Positions 52,112 through 64,000 of a stretch of 64,000 nt of DNA are shown piece after piece. Location: NCBI GenBank assembly GCA_036768485.1, contig JAVLUZ010000150.1:3295160-3359159 (forward strand), in the 5' to 3' direction. A program made the translations under genes and the position numbers. This DNA is from Mermis nigrescens. Taxonomy: Eukaryota; Nematoda; Enoplea; Mermithida; Mermithidae. How positions within the stretch are numbered: position 1 is the stretch's first letter; each line of letters opens with the position of its first letter. The notes beneath the pieces were generated by a model that was not told the origin of the DNA, did not search any database, and saw only the letters and a list, made by a program, of their open reading frames with translations.

Positions 52112-52474
52112 ATGATGAATCGCTCATGTCATGCACATGGACCAGACATGTACACTGAGCTAAAAGTTCTTGCTCGATCAGGTCCAAATGAATTAACTTC
52201 GCCACTAGCTACTCTTAAATATCTATCAAATGACTTCCAGGATGTTTTCCCGAACCTTATAATTGATTTCAGAATTTTACTTACAATACCTATTGCTGTG
52301 GCCTCAGCACAACGTTCCTTCTCGGAACTGAAATTAATAAAGACATATTTGCGGTAAACTATGACTGATTCTCGTCTAAGTGCACTAGCGATTATTTTAA
52401 TTGAAAAGGATTTATCATCTTCGTTAGATTTTTTGCAATTGATTGACCAGTTTGCCGCTCAGAAAGCTAGGTAA
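52112..52474 (+). pseudogene. hAT transposase C-terminal (dimerisation) region, broken
   Basis: The reading frame gives SPLATLKYLSNDFQDVFPNL and then LLTIPIAVASAQRSFSELKL and IKTYLR. This is the hallmark C-terminal hAT dimerisation motif (…IPvtvASaeRsFSkLklIKtyLR), as in ZMYM1-like transposases. A TAA at 52355 replaces the usual Ser/Asn codon. The frame then continues as TMTDSRLSALAI and IEKDLSSSLDF to a final TAA at 52472, which also fits the family. The catalytic core upstream is absent. It is a relic of the hAT element in which it lies. Confidence 0.85.
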
Positions 52475-52664
52475 ATTATTTTGTAATAAAGCACGTCGTC
52501 ATTCACGAAATAGGTGAATTATTTGAGAAAAAACATACGATACCTACTAAAAATAATATATTTTGTTAGTAAATTTACATCTAAAGAAAGTGTATTTTTG
52601 GCCTATTGGCAGTCACATAAAATAATAATAATGCTTTATTCAAACCCGTAGGTACAATACAATG

Positions 52665-52736
52665 TTAAGAATAATACGCAACGTTTCGACAGTTAACCTA
52701 CCGTCGTCGTCAGGCTCTTACAGAATATAAGAAGTT
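52665..52736 (-). ncRNA. Hammerhead-ribozyme-like motif, left PLE flank (minus strand)
   Basis: On the minus strand: CTGACGA (complement of 52707-52713), then a GACGG/CTGTC stem II, GAAA (complement of 52684-52687), a small CG/CG stem III and a TA before the expected cleavage point. TAAGA and TCTTA could form stem I. One extra base lies between CTGACGA and stem II, so the core is imperfect. Confidence 0.45.
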
Positions 52737-52750
52737 GTGGGCACCAGGAA

Positions 52751-53182
52751 TTGAACCTGGTGGAAAAATTGAAAAAATTGAACAAAAGACTACAAAGTGT
52801 TGCCCCAAAGAGATCCTTAGATCTACGGCAGGGCATAGCGTATAAAGTACCACTACAATGTGGGAAGGAGTACATTGGGGAAACTGGTAGAAGTCTTAAG
52901 AAAAGACTCGGGGAACATAGGAGTGCACTAAGGAATTTGAAAGAGGAACGGAGTGGGGTTGCTGAACACTGCATAGCATGTGGGTGTAGACCAGATTTCG
53001 AGCATACATCAATACTCGCAGAAGAAAGCAATGGGTACCGTAGGAAAATACGGGAGACCCTGGAAATGGAGAGGGCTAGTGGGCAGAATGTCGGTTCAAG
53101 AAGTATTGAGATCAGTCGTATATGGAATAGAGCCCTATTGAGGAGAATACACCATGTGCAGAGGCCCCTGGCCCCAGACTAA
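52751..53182 (+). CDS. PLE GIY-YIG endonuclease fragment
   Basis: From ATG 52751 to TAG-free open frame end at TAA 53180, about 143 codons. YKVPLQCGKEYIGETGRSL and then KKRLGEHRSAL form the GIY-YIG core with its conserved Tyr, Gly and Arg. EERSGVAEHCIACGCRPDF and a later Arg/Glu-rich helix (YRRKIRETLEMERASG) follow as in PLE nucleases. The reverse transcriptase is missing; the first ~15 residues come from the flank junction and may not be native. The frame is intact but cannot encode a mobile element alone. Confidence 0.8.
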   Translation: MNLVEKLKKLNKRLQSVAPKRSLDLRQGIAYKVPLQCGKEYIGETGRSLKKRLGEHRSALRNLKEERSGVAEHCIACGCRPDFEHTSILAEESNGYRRKIRETLEMERASGQNVGSRSIEISRIWNRALLRRIHHVQRPLAPD

Positions 53183-53231
53183 AAATATTATTATGTTACT
53201 TTAAAAAGGAACAAATAATATTATACAACTG

Positions 53232-53312
53232 GCCTAGTGAAGCTCAGTTGGTAAAACCACAGACTTTAGAAATAAATGATACTTAGCTGTAAGGTTCAAT
53301 TCCTGGTGCCCA
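53232..53312 (+). promoter_or_regulatory. tRNA-like A and B boxes in the PLE 3' region
   Basis: AGCTCAGTTGGT (53241-53252) matches a pol III A box and GGTTCAATTCC (53293-53303) a B box, followed by TGGTGCCCAC. In the left flank the corresponding T-arm is perfect (CCAGG TTCAATT CCTGG). The acceptor halves do not pair, so it is not a functional tRNA. Confidence 0.5.
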
Positions 53313-53325
53313 CAACTTCTTATAT

Positions 53326-53390
53326 TCTGTAAGAGCCTGACGACGACGGTAGGTCAACTGTCGAAACGTAGCGTATTATTCTAAACATTG
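53326..53390 (+). ncRNA. Hammerhead-ribozyme-like motif, right PLE flank
   Basis: CTGACGA at 53337-53343, stem II GACGG (53345-53349) with CTGTC (53358-53362), GAAA at 53363-53366, stem III CG-TAG-CG (53367-53373), then TA. A possible stem I joins TAAGA before to TCTA/TCTTA after. Type-I hammerheads in PLE terminal repeats are described in the literature. The extra base after CTGACGA makes activity uncertain. Confidence 0.5.
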
Positions 53391-53808
53391 TATTGTACCT
53401 ACGGGTTTGAATAAAGCATTATTATTTATGTGACTGCCAATAGGCCAAAAATACACTTTCTTTAGATATGAACCAGTCACAAACATTTAGAAGTCAGTAA
53501 ATTTACAGTAAGATGCTGACTGCGATCATATAGGTGCATTTGTAAAGGATATAGGTACATAAGTGATAATTATGATGCCTATAATACCAGTTTTAAAAAT
53601 TATGGGGGCCGCCAAAATAAGTTTCGCCCAGGGCCGCTAAACCTCTAAGCACGGCCCTGCTAAACGCATGTTTCCAAGTACAATCGTTCTTTTTTGTTCC
53701 ACGTGAGCATTTTCCTCGCTAGTATACAAATATTTTGTCCTTAATAAGAAGTTGATAAAAGTCAAATTTGCATAAATAAGGACTTCATGTGCCCTTTTAT
53801 CATTTAAG

Positions 53809-53966
53809 TTTGCCTCCCTTCGGCAATGTGCAGGAAAATGGTGTACTGTCCGTACGGAGAAAAGTATTATTGGGTGCCCGACAACTGGTCATTTGAAAAA
53901 AATCACGGCGTAAAGTCAACGGGTAATCCGTGTTGCTATTCTAATAATCAAGTAGATCTTAAATAA
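53809..53966 (+). CDS. Paralogous Cys/Trp exon (second copy), possibly terminal
   Basis: Follows acceptor CATTTAAG. It encodes C-x5-C-x5-C then PYGEKYYWVPDNWSFEKNHG, aligned without gaps to 30805-30918. Differences are mainly conservative (Asp/Asn, Tyr/Phe, Lys/Arg, Ile/Met, Ala/Val), and many codon changes are silent. A GTAATC donor sits at the same point as GTAATT in the other copy. If unspliced, the frame runs on through GNPCCYSN to TAA at 53964. Exons 2 and 3 of the first copy were not found downstream. It lies 150 bp after the hAT element. Confidence 0.6.
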
Positions 53967-55662
53967 AAAGTGGTGCAGTAGACGAAATGATAGTCGGTCT
54001 ATTCGCTAATGTGCATTGGGGATGTTTAGGGAGATTAGACCGTACATGAGCAGCAACCAAAGTCTGGAGTCTAAGTGGTGTAAATCTGGCGAAAATGCAA
54101 AAACATACCAAAAATTTGGTTATGGGGGTCTGGGAGTTCATCGGATTCTCTTAGGGTCTAAACCGTCAAGGCTTTCCTCCACGCCAACGTATGATTCAGA
54201 ACCCCTATAATCCGAACTTCCACCTGCAAAGTACGACAGACCACCTGAATTGAGTTTTTGGTTTTTCTTGCAATATTGTCCTATAAGACTCCAGAATTTG
54301 ATCGCTGTCCATGTATGTTCGGGTCGGGATAGCGACAAAAAATTATATACATCAGCAATAATATAAAAACAACCATTTGGTAATAATAACCTTGCATAGT
54401 AGTTTTCAGACGGGGATACAGTAGTGAGCTTATAAAAAATCTAGTGTTTTTTTGGGCTCAAATATAACGGGTACGTACGCTCCGACAATGCGATTTTTGC
54501 CCTTTCCGAGAATGCTCAAAACAGTTTTTTTAGGAAGATTTAATGAAACGAACAATGATTTTTCAAAAATTTCTATATGGCTAAAGTCGCCGCGAAAATT
54601 GGTGCCTTCAAACAAAAGGTAGCAAAAAATGCATTAAATGGAACATTTTTTCAGACATTTACGGGATGTATGACACATTGGAGATGAAAGATTTTCGCAG
54701 GTGGGGTAGAGGCTTAAATTATCCAAAGATTAGATATGCATACGCATCCAAATATGGAGAATAAGATAATGATTTTATTTTCATTTTTGTCTTCATTTTC
54801 TGCTGACTCAAGCATATTAGGAGTCAGCAAGTAAGGCTTAATTAGTTTAAGTAAGAGAAATCGGGCGCGGTTACCGGTTTGAGACCGCCGTTTCGAAACG
54901 TGAGCCCTTTTTCGATTAAACAAGGTATTTGCCTCAGATTTTTATGCTGTATTCTATGATTTGCGGCCTCCAAAGAATAATCTAACAGAATTTTTCTAAA
55001 AATATCGGGAATAATGGGAACATAAACTGGCAATTAATCGATAGCGTTGATAATTTTAGACACTTCTACCATAATTTTTGGAATTTTTTTGCGCTTCGAA
55101 GTGAGTTTCTACTCAACAATGACATTCGCTGACTTTCTTTGCGCTCTAAAAATCTTATTTTTGCTTATAAGAGTAGTTTTTAAACCGAGCAAAGATTTCA
55201 GTTCTTACAATGATCTTGCATTTTCTCAACGCTTCGCGTTAATTTTGCGCTTTTTTTAAACAGAACTTTCGATTATTCAGAAAATTTCTGGATTTTTCCT
55301 TTTCCAAAATGATTTTGCATGTCAAAGGGCGGCAAAAGCAATACTCTAATAAGCATAATGGATGGATTTATTGGACTATGTTTGATATTATACTCGAATT
55401 ATTACGGATTTCACCCCAACCCAGTCAGAAAATCCAAAATCCGCCACTACCTCTAATTAAATCAAATGCAAAGAGAAGATGACATGGCAAAATTTAGTGA
55501 GATATATGGCAAACACGCGCTTTTAAATTTAGAAACAGTAACTTTTCATATATTACGCTTTGGAAAATTCTGGAATTTGCCTACTTCCAGATATTTTTGC
55601 ATCCTTGCAGTGTAAATGAGAGATTGCAGTCATATTTTATCAAAGGAGATTAATTAAGCGAC
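53967..55662. other. Spacer of the giant inverted repeat, distal part
   Basis: A TGGGC-type repeat occupies roughly 54040-54330 (CGTACATGAGCAGCAACC at the left; GCTGTCCATGTATG at the right). The rest is AT-rich; frames at 54430-55259 are short and unsupported. A hairpin-like CAACGCTTCGCGTTAA is near 55229. Confidence 0.45.
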
Positions 55663-57493
55663 TCGCTGCCAATAAGATATAGAAAAATGTATAAATTGAA
55701 GTTTTTGTTCTTACCCTTTTCAGGCCCATTTGTGACATTCTTATTAAGAAGATGCAGTTCAGAAAACAGGAAATGCACAAAAACATAAGAAAATTTGGCC
55801 ATTTCTTTCATTTAAAATAGGATTGTGTCCTTGTAAAGAAAGATAAAAAAGCAAAGAATAGACAAACTGGTACACAATCATTTTCGCACTGTTAGTTTTA
55901 TGCTCAACAAGCATGCGCACTTTCATTCAATGAACAAATAGTGCATTGAATTACTAGTGATGTGAAGTGCTAGATTATTTCAGCTGATTCAAGCTTTTAA
56001 ATTCATTTGATCTATGGCTCGGTGCAAAGCGCCGGAAAATTTTGACATTTTAGCCTTTTCGAACTCAATTTTCCGGACACACATTATTGCAACAGAAAAA
56101 TCAACAATATGTCTGAAAAATGAATACAAGTATAGCTCAGTCAGCGTTCTCTTAAAAATGCAAGTAAAGATTTTTAACTGACTGGGTTTGCATTAGAACA
56201 TCGAAAAATCGATCCTTTTGAACGTATGTTATTGTAAAAGGGCCGCCAAAAAATGAATTCTATACGGCATGCACTACAACTTTTTTAGCGGCCCATAATT
56301 TTAGCGGCCCTGTGCGGCCGCACAGTTCACACCCCCTAGGCACGGCTATGTGCGTTAGTGAAGATATAATGAAGGGGGACAAGGAAACGGTCGCCTATGC
56401 AAACATGCCTGCCAAAAATTTTATTTTCTCCTAGCAATGCAAAAATAGAATTATATTCTGCGGTCTACAGAAGAAAAACACAAACAGAGTTTTATACAGA
56501 TGCAAGTGATCAATTTGAAGTGGATAGGACACATTTTGCGGATTAATAACTTTAAGTGCAATCGAATTTTGGTAAAGCAGCAGAGGCGCTAATTTTGAAA
56601 AGGACTAAACGCGCGCATAAACAACACTCAGCACTAAAACGTATAAGGTTAGTGAGAATAATTAGAAAGACAATAAGAATTACGAGTTAATCAGGACAAC
56701 AGTGCATAATAACAGAAGGAAAATTTAATTAGAATAAAAAATATAACAAATAATATTCGAATTCCATAATTAGTAAATAATAGTAATAAATATTGGCTAT
56801 ATATCATCATTAAATGAGGTAATGAAATTCAACATATTGAATGTTAAATACGCATCAAATTTTCTTTCTAAGCTCTTCTGTAAGTTAACCAGCAAAATAT
56901 GTTTTACACCTTCATTTTCAGAGGCCGCAGAATATAATTCGGTTTTTGTATTGCTAGGGGAAAGTTTAGTTTTTAGCATCCATGCTTGCTAGGTGACTTT
57001 TTCCTAGTCCTCGTCTTTTTATATCCTCAATAATGTATGCTTCCCAGTATATTCGTCATATTCTCTTCCACAGGAGCATTTTCCCTTGCTAGTACCCATA
57101 TTTTCAGCAATGATATTTGAATAAATCAGTGAACTTCATTAAGGAGATGCTTAAACGTATAACCCTTTCTATTTTAGAAATTATAGGAAAAATCTTGCGT
57201 TTTCGACCAGTTTTATGTCCTTTTTTGCTATTTTCTGCTAAAAATTGGAGTTTTTTTATCCTATTCCCCCTAAAAATGGCCGCAGACCCCCACCCGAAAT
57301 TTCTAGCCGATGAACATGCAATGTTTTTTCGTCTTTTAGGTGTCCATATTTTCGAGGGTGCTGCCTGAAATATGCTTAATATGTGGTGAAGCGCAGTGTG
57401 TCTAATGCTTCCTTGTTTATTTCAACATACACAATTATAGGTTGCATGGCTTTTCATGACAAATAAAATTTGAGAAAATAAATAGGTCACTTG

Positions 57494-57564
57494 TTGCCGT
57501 GCTTGAACACACGACCTCACGAATTATAATCCGATGCTCTCACCACTAGACCATCCAATGACCC
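57494..57564 (-). repeat. tRNA-like segment, inverted copy
   Basis: Reverse complement of 49811-49881. Confidence 0.5.
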
Positions 57565-60427
57565 GATTGCTTGTTTTGCTTTCTATTCTTTAGAAGGTGT
57601 AACATTAAGTTATATGCTTATACGCTTATAAGCTTAGTATAGAAGACTGCATGGACATAATTCGCACATAAGCTCTACAACCGCAGTATTTATTAAGATA
57701 GTGTCATAACTCATATTCAGTGAAGTAGACCAAAAAATACCGATTTTTTACCACATAATTAGCACTTTACACATCCAGGACTAACTCCATGTTGAGTGTA
57801 AGTAGAGGCGACCAGTGCGTCGGGTACCTATCGACACGTGCTTCATTTCTAGGACATTTAGCACGATTTGTTTCATAAGCGGAGAAGCGTGTAAAAACAA
57901 ACATATTTTTTTACCCCAGAGTTTAAACTTCACACCACCATATTTAAGTCTGTATCGAGAATAAGGAGGCGAGGTTTGGATCATGGTGTAAACTTTACAC
58001 GCTCATTATAAGCCAGACATTGAGTGTAAAGTAAAACAGATAAACGACAGGCAGCAAATTTTTTCAATTTCTACTTTTTAAAAAACCGCACCACCCAGAT
58101 GTGTCCCGTTAAAACTCTAGGGGGCTCATATGTTGGGGTACCCAAATATATTATTGGTACGCGCTAACGCGCTACCTATGATGAACAAGAAATATGGGTA
58201 ACGTCGTTGTTTGCGTAGAAAGATATATTGATAATAAATGGCAGATACGTAAGCAGTAATCAGTAAATACTTGAGCGTGAATAATAGTGGGTAATGGAGC
58301 AATAATTATTGATAAATAGAGTAATAATTAAATAATAAAATTATAAATATTATATAATTTAAGAAATAAATGCAATAAATAATAGCAGAGGTATGTAACT
58401 AGTCAATCTCCGAGCTTTTTAAATCATGAAATTTTTTTTCCACTTGTTTTTTGAAGATATACTTTGATAACAATAATTAAGGGCGGATGAGTCAGTTTTT
58501 TTTAGATTTTTAATGTTACTGAATTGCTACTTTTTCATACTGACTGTAAGCACTAAGATTATTTCTGACTTTCGAATTCTCAATGACGAGCTGGGAATTT
58601 GATAGGTTTTATGGATCAAAAATTTTATGAACCAGGGCTCGGTGTCAATATTCTATGGATTTAGCCGGGCATGAAACCGTATTACAAATAAATTCAGTAT
58701 TAAATAAATTTTGCCGTCGCATGTTTCAACATTGGCGATACCGTTAAGCCTTAATTTTGTAATTTCGAAATTTTGAATAGGATTTTCAAATTCGGGAATT
58801 TTAGAATTTTAGGGAAAATTTGGGAAATAAATTTGGAACTGGATTGAGCTGAGCCCAAACCTGACCTGAGCATCCGTAGCCTAAATCCGGCCACAGTCTA
58901 TTTAAACTGAGCCCATGCTTACGCATTATCGCTGGCAAAGCGATATATAATTGCGGTCGAACCATCTGGTTATAACGATGTGTATATCAATGATGAATCG
59001 AGGAAAATAAGTTAAAAATTCATGGGAAGAACTATTTCGATCCGAGACGCGAAAAGCTAAAGTATTTGCCATTCTTCAATATTCGAAACTTTTGAATTTC
59101 TGCTTCAAGAAAATTAATTCATAAAAAATATTGTTCGGCCTTAAATATCCTATTATACATCGCCTTTTAAATGAATATTGATTATTTATTGTCTTAACAA
59201 TGCTACACTGATATCCAACTGAGTCGGCTATTTAGCACTAGCCAAAGTTTCCTTCTAAGCACTCTACGCTACCAGTGATAAATGTTTTGAGGATACCTTT
59301 TTTTCATAGGCCGCAGAACATACATACATCAATTTTAGCGTTGCTTAGAGAAATCTGATTTTTTAGCAGATTCTTATGATTTTTTGGGCGCAAAGGTGAC
59401 TTTTTCTTAGTCCTCCCTTTTTATGTCTTTAATAATACGCGATTCCAAGTATATTTGTCCTTTTTGTCCCATCGGAGCATTTTTTTGCTAGTTATAAAAA
59501 ATATATAGGTATTGACTATATAATACGTATTGCGCATCAGGCTAATATAAAAAACGAATAGCGTGAACGCATTCGAATGTCATTTTATTCATTTGATGAA
59601 CAAGGATTCTACAATTTTGGGAATTCGAAGAAAATTTCATCTCTCGCATTCGCATTTTAAACGTAAAAGTATTGTTTTTAGCATCAAATACGATTGATTA
59701 GACGGATATTTAGCTATCTAGTCATACGTTGATTTATTGAGTTTCATTCGCCGGTAGTGCTAGAAACCGACACCAAACAGCACCTCACTATTCCCGAGAA
59801 TAGGCAAATAAAATTTTCGAAAAAGAATAAATTCTCCCCAAAAATCGAATAATTTCTCAGTAGGGAGTTCGAATCGTCGGCGCGAAGTTGGTATATTTGA
59901 TGGTACTTTTATTTTTTCACAGGTCAAAAATTAGGTTGATGACAGGATGAATTGGTTTAGTTAAACGAGGGTTTGATATCGATACACTTTGGCTCAAGGC
60001 TTTGGACTCTGCACAATAAATATAAGCAGCATTCAATTCTGTCGTCGTACGTTTCAAGACATTAGATGAAGCTTATAAAAAATGTTCGCTAAGCTTAACT
60101 TATCTCATCCTAAGCTCGCTTGAACATATTGGAAGCGGCTTATGCCAGACTTATATCTAATTTTTCCTTTAGCTTGAAGCCTAGCATAAGCTGCTGTGTA
60201 TCGAAATCGGACCCTGATGAGTTTTTATTCCAGCTTACTCATGAAAGTTGAAAAAATAACTAATAATCGCAATCGGCTCATCTTGTTTGTATAGCTGCGA
60301 TTAATATATAGCAAGGAAGACTAATAGGTGCCTTCAATGTAGGCTAAGAGTCGTGTCGATCCGAGATAAAATTGAACTGATATATTTGTTTTTCAATATT
60401 TGCAAGTTTTATATTTCACTTAGACGG

Positions 60428-60631
<204 letters not shown>

Positions 60632-61805
60632 AATACGTCTTGAAAACAATTCGCGGCCTCGAATTTGGTGCGATTATGTCTGCCGCATTAGATAACGAAT
60701 CAGCAAATGTTATTCTGAACCTCATTTTCTCAAAATACACATTCGTTCTTTGGACAGAAAAAAATGGATATTTCGACTTTTGTCGAAAAATACAGTATTC
60801 TTATGGTCGCCTTGCTAAATATTACATTACATCGTGCATTACATTTAACTCTAGTGCAAGATGTTGAAAACGCTTGGGCCCTGTCTGAAGTGCTTAAAAG
60901 CACGTACACGATTTTTGTTTTCGATAAGCCTTCAATCAGAACACGTTAAGCACTGGAACGTATAGGGCTGCTAAGAATAATTAGAAAGACAATGAGAATT
61001 ACGATTAAATCAAGATGAGAGCGGATAATAACAGAAGGAAAATTTAAGTAGAATACAATATATAACAAATAAGATGCGAATTCCATAATTTATGAATAAT
61101 AATATTGAATATTGGCTATACATCATCAAAAATTTAGGGATTGATATGCAATAAATTAATTGTTTAATACACATCAAAGTTAGTTCCTAAGCTCTTCTGT
61201 AAGTGAACCAGCAAGAAATGTTTTCCACCTACATTTTTAGAGGCTGCAGAATACGATTCGGTTTTTACATTGCTAGGAGAAAGAATAACTTTTTAGCGTG
61301 CACGCTCTGCATGCATGCATGCATGCATAGGTGTTTTTCCTAGTCCCCGTGTCGTTTTTTGTTTCATAGAAGCATTTTCCCTTGCTAGTACCCAACTTTT
61401 TATTTATAATATTTAAATAAATCACTGAAAATCATGAATAACATGCTTAGACTTATAACAAGATATAGAGCATCACCTGCCCAAAGTTGATGATTCACCG
61501 AATCCACCAAAGTCAAAATATTTTTGACCCCTTCCTGGTTTTGGAATTTTTGGATAAATCTTGCGTTTTGACCAGTTTTATGTGCTTTTTTGCTGTTTTG
61601 TGCTAAAAAATTGCAGTTAATTTATCCCATCCACCTAAAAATGTGCACATACTCTCAGCCAAAATTTTTCTCGGTTGTCCTGCCTTATTCCTAAGCTTAT
61701 ATGTAGTGAAGCGTAGTGTGCCGTGTGTTTCCTTTGCTTATTCCAACCTGAATAATTATAGGTTGCATGGCTTTTCATGACAAACACATATAAAATTTGG
61801 ATAAA

Positions 61806-61878
61806 TATTGTTGCCCTTCTTAAACGCTCGACTTCTCGATTTTTAATCCGACGCTCTCACCACTAGACCATCCAATGA
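61806..61878 (-). repeat. tRNA-like segment, inverted copy of the B type
   Basis: Reverse complement of 45458-45530. Confidence 0.45.
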
Positions 61879-64000
61879 TCTGATTGCTTCCTTTGCTTTC
61901 CGTTCTTAAGAGGGTATATAATTAAGTTATAAGCTTATAAGCTTATAAGCTAAGCTCAGTATAGAAGATTGCATGTGTATATTTCTCACTTAACTCAACA
62001 ACCGCAGTATTTATTAAGATTATGTCCCTAGTCATATTCGTATTCAGTGGAGTTGACTATAAAATACCGACTTTTTTACCACATAATTAGCACTTTATAC
62101 AGCCAGGACTAAGTTCGTATTGAGTGTTAGTAAACGCGGCCATGTGCGTTGGGTACCTAGAGACTCGTGCTGTATTTCTAGGATATGTAGCACGAAAGTT
62201 TGCTCACAAAAAACGGTCAAAAACATGTTTTTACCCTTAAAATTTAAACTTTACAACTCCAAATTTAAATCTATATTGACTTTAAATAAACGCATCTAAG
62301 TGCGATGTTAAATCTTTAAAAGAATCTTTTAATACCTTGCCCGCCCCGATTCATAATCGGAGAAGCAAGTAAACTAAAAAGGTGATAAAACACATTTTTG
62401 TCTACCTCTTAGCGTAAACTTTAAACCCCTATAACTAACTCCATATTGCTTTAATAGGAACGCGGTCAACTTTTACGTGTAGCCTTTAAAGACTACTCTA
62501 TTTTACTTGTAATTTTTAGATTGCGAATCATAAGCTTAGAAGAGGGCAGTCAAAAAGCCAACCGGAAGTGTTTTTTAAATTCCAGTTCTTCACACTTAGC
62601 CTACTGTGGCTCAAGAAACAGAGCGGTTTTTTAAAAAACAAACAAAAGCAAATTTTGAGGAATTCATACTCTACATTTTTAATGCGTTAGATCTCATTAA
62701 TAGTTTAAATTGAGTCATTTACAGGTTGCGGTTTAAAAAAAGTTAAAAATTCGACATTTGTCTTACTGTAGGGCTAGAACAAGGTATTGTAAAGAAATTA
62801 AAGTACAGATTAGTGAGCTACAGATCACGAGCAGAAAGATTAGGAAAAAAATTGGCCCTCTGCAGGCAATGGGTAGAGATTTTGAACTTTGGTGTAAACT
62901 TTACACGCTCAATGCAAGCTGGACATTGAATGTAAACTGAAACAAAAAAAGACGGCCAGCGAATTCTTTAAATATCTATCTCCTAAAAAACCGCATTACC
63001 CAGATATGTCCCGTTATAGCTGTAGGGGAGTCATATGTTTAGGGTATCCAAGTACATTATAGGTACGCGCTAATTCGCTACCTATGATGAACAGAAAATT
63101 TGCATAATGTCATAATAAATGGCAAATACGTAAGGGGTAAATAGTAAATGAATGAATAAATTATTAAATAATCAAATTATAAATCATATATATTCGAAGA
63201 AATAAATATAATCATTATTCGTGAACGTAACTAGTAACTCTCCGAGCTTTTTGAATCATAAAATTATTTTCCACTCATTTTTCGAAGATATACTCCGATA
63301 ACCATATTTAAGGGCAGATGACTCCAGTAATTTTTTTAGACTTTTAATGTTATTTTATCGCTACTTTTCCATACTGGCTAAAAGCACTGGAATAATTTCT
63401 GACTTTCGAGCTCTAAATGACTAGCCGCTGAGAAACTTGATTGTTTTCATGAAACAACGGATTATGAACCAGGGCCCGGTATCAATATTCTCAGCTTCGA
63501 GCCAGGCATGAAACCGTATGACGAATAAATTCAGTACTAAATAAATTTCGCCGTCGCATGTTTCAGCATTAACGATAGCTTTAGGCCTTAATTTTGTAAT
63601 TTGGAAATTTCGAATAGGATTTTCAAATTTAGGAATTTCAGAATTCTGGAAAATTTTGTAAAAATTTGGAGCAGGATTAAGCTGGGCTCAAACCTGACCT
63701 AAGCATCCTTAACCTAACTCAAGCCACAATATATTGAAACCGAGCTTATGCTTACGCATTATAGCTGACAAAGCGATAAATAATTGCGGTCGAGCCATCT
63801 GGTTATACTGGTATGTATATCAAAGATTAATCGTGGAAAATAAGTTAAATAATTCACGCGAAGAAATGTTTCGATCCGAGACGCGAAAAGCTGTGTTGTT
63901 TAATATTTGAGACTTTTGTATTTATGCTCGAAGAAATATATGCATAGGAAATATTATGCGACCTTGAATATCGTACGATTATACATCGCCTGGCCGAACG

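Larger units (their letters stand above)
52579..53467 (+). mobile_element. Second Penelope-like element fragment, inverted flanks
   Basis: Flanks 52579-52757 and 53293-53467 are reverse complements with few differences and enclose a GIY-YIG open frame (52751-53182) and a tRNA-like segment. The arrangement matches 15150-15975, but the sequence is unrelated. It is inserted in the hAT element, so it is the younger of the two. Confidence 0.75.
51024..53659 (+). mobile_element. Degraded hAT transposon, interrupted by a PLE
   Basis: The left end CATAGCCGTGCCTAG (51024) and the reverse complement of the right end CAGGGCCGTGCTTAG (53659) form imperfect terminal inverted repeats of hAT type. Subterminal GGCCGC blocks lie at both ends: GGGCCGCTAAAATTATGGG at the left and GGGGGCCGCCAAAATAAG at the right. 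Flanks CTAACGCA (51016-51023) and CTAAACGCA (53660-53668) look like an 8-bp target duplication with one change. A transposase remnant is at 52112-52474, a family M repeat at 51956-52090 and a PLE at 52579-53467. The left 690 bp is also present, inverted, at about 55663-56350. Confidence 0.75.

Overview
The window reads as AT-rich, repeat-dominated eukaryotic nuclear DNA. Coding sequence is sparse and split by introns. The only well-recognised host gene is part of a casein-kinase-1 / tau-tubulin-kinase-like protein kinase (exons within 1431-3579). Its style (LDWGMCR, WSWFF-LIEY) suggests a nematode, because this kinase family is greatly expanded there. That placement is inference; I cannot name a species. 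There are no rRNA genes, no CRISPR arrays and no bacterial-style operons.

Layout. 1-1110 is a diverged minus-strand fragment of a repeat family seen again after 25 kb. 1431-3579 holds three kinase exons. 3981-4720 holds a short dispersed repeat and a ~63-bp degenerate tandem array. 4986-11132 is a 6.1-kb inverted-repeat element: two ~2.26-kb arms around a 1.6-kb core that carries a frameshifted C2H2 zinc-finger gene. 13653-13865 is a 19-bp minisatellite. 15150-15975 is a 5'-truncated Penelope-like retroelement (PLE) with inverted flanking repeats and a GIY-YIG endonuclease end, followed by a hairpin MITE. 19985-20185 and 29575-29950 are related C/G-rich minisatellites in opposite orientation.

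20482-28947 and 38233-46697 are near-identical 8.5-kb direct duplicates, each ending at a long (AT)n tract. Between them, at 30805-33351, three phase-compatible exons define the 3' end of a gene I do not recognise, with a Cys/Trp-rich exon and a Tyr/Met/Gln-rich tail. A second copy of the Cys/Trp exon lies at 53809-53966, and the differences between the copies are mostly conservative.

43336-51712 and 55663-64000 form a giant inverted repeat with a 3.95-kb spacer, and the right arm runs off the window. A degraded hAT transposon (51024-53659) straddles the inner edge of the left arm. It is itself interrupted by a second PLE fragment (52579-53467), whose inverted flanks carry a hammerhead-ribozyme-like core and tRNA-like A/B boxes. 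Shared base differences show that the 43-46.7 kb copy and the right-arm copy are closer to each other than either is to the 20-29 kb copy, so the inverted duplication came after the direct one.

The window is therefore mostly a record of nested transposition and segmental duplication around two fragmentary host genes. The items most likely to be undescribed are the Cys/Trp exon gene family, the long-arm element with its zinc-finger gene, and the hammerhead-bearing PLE flanks.
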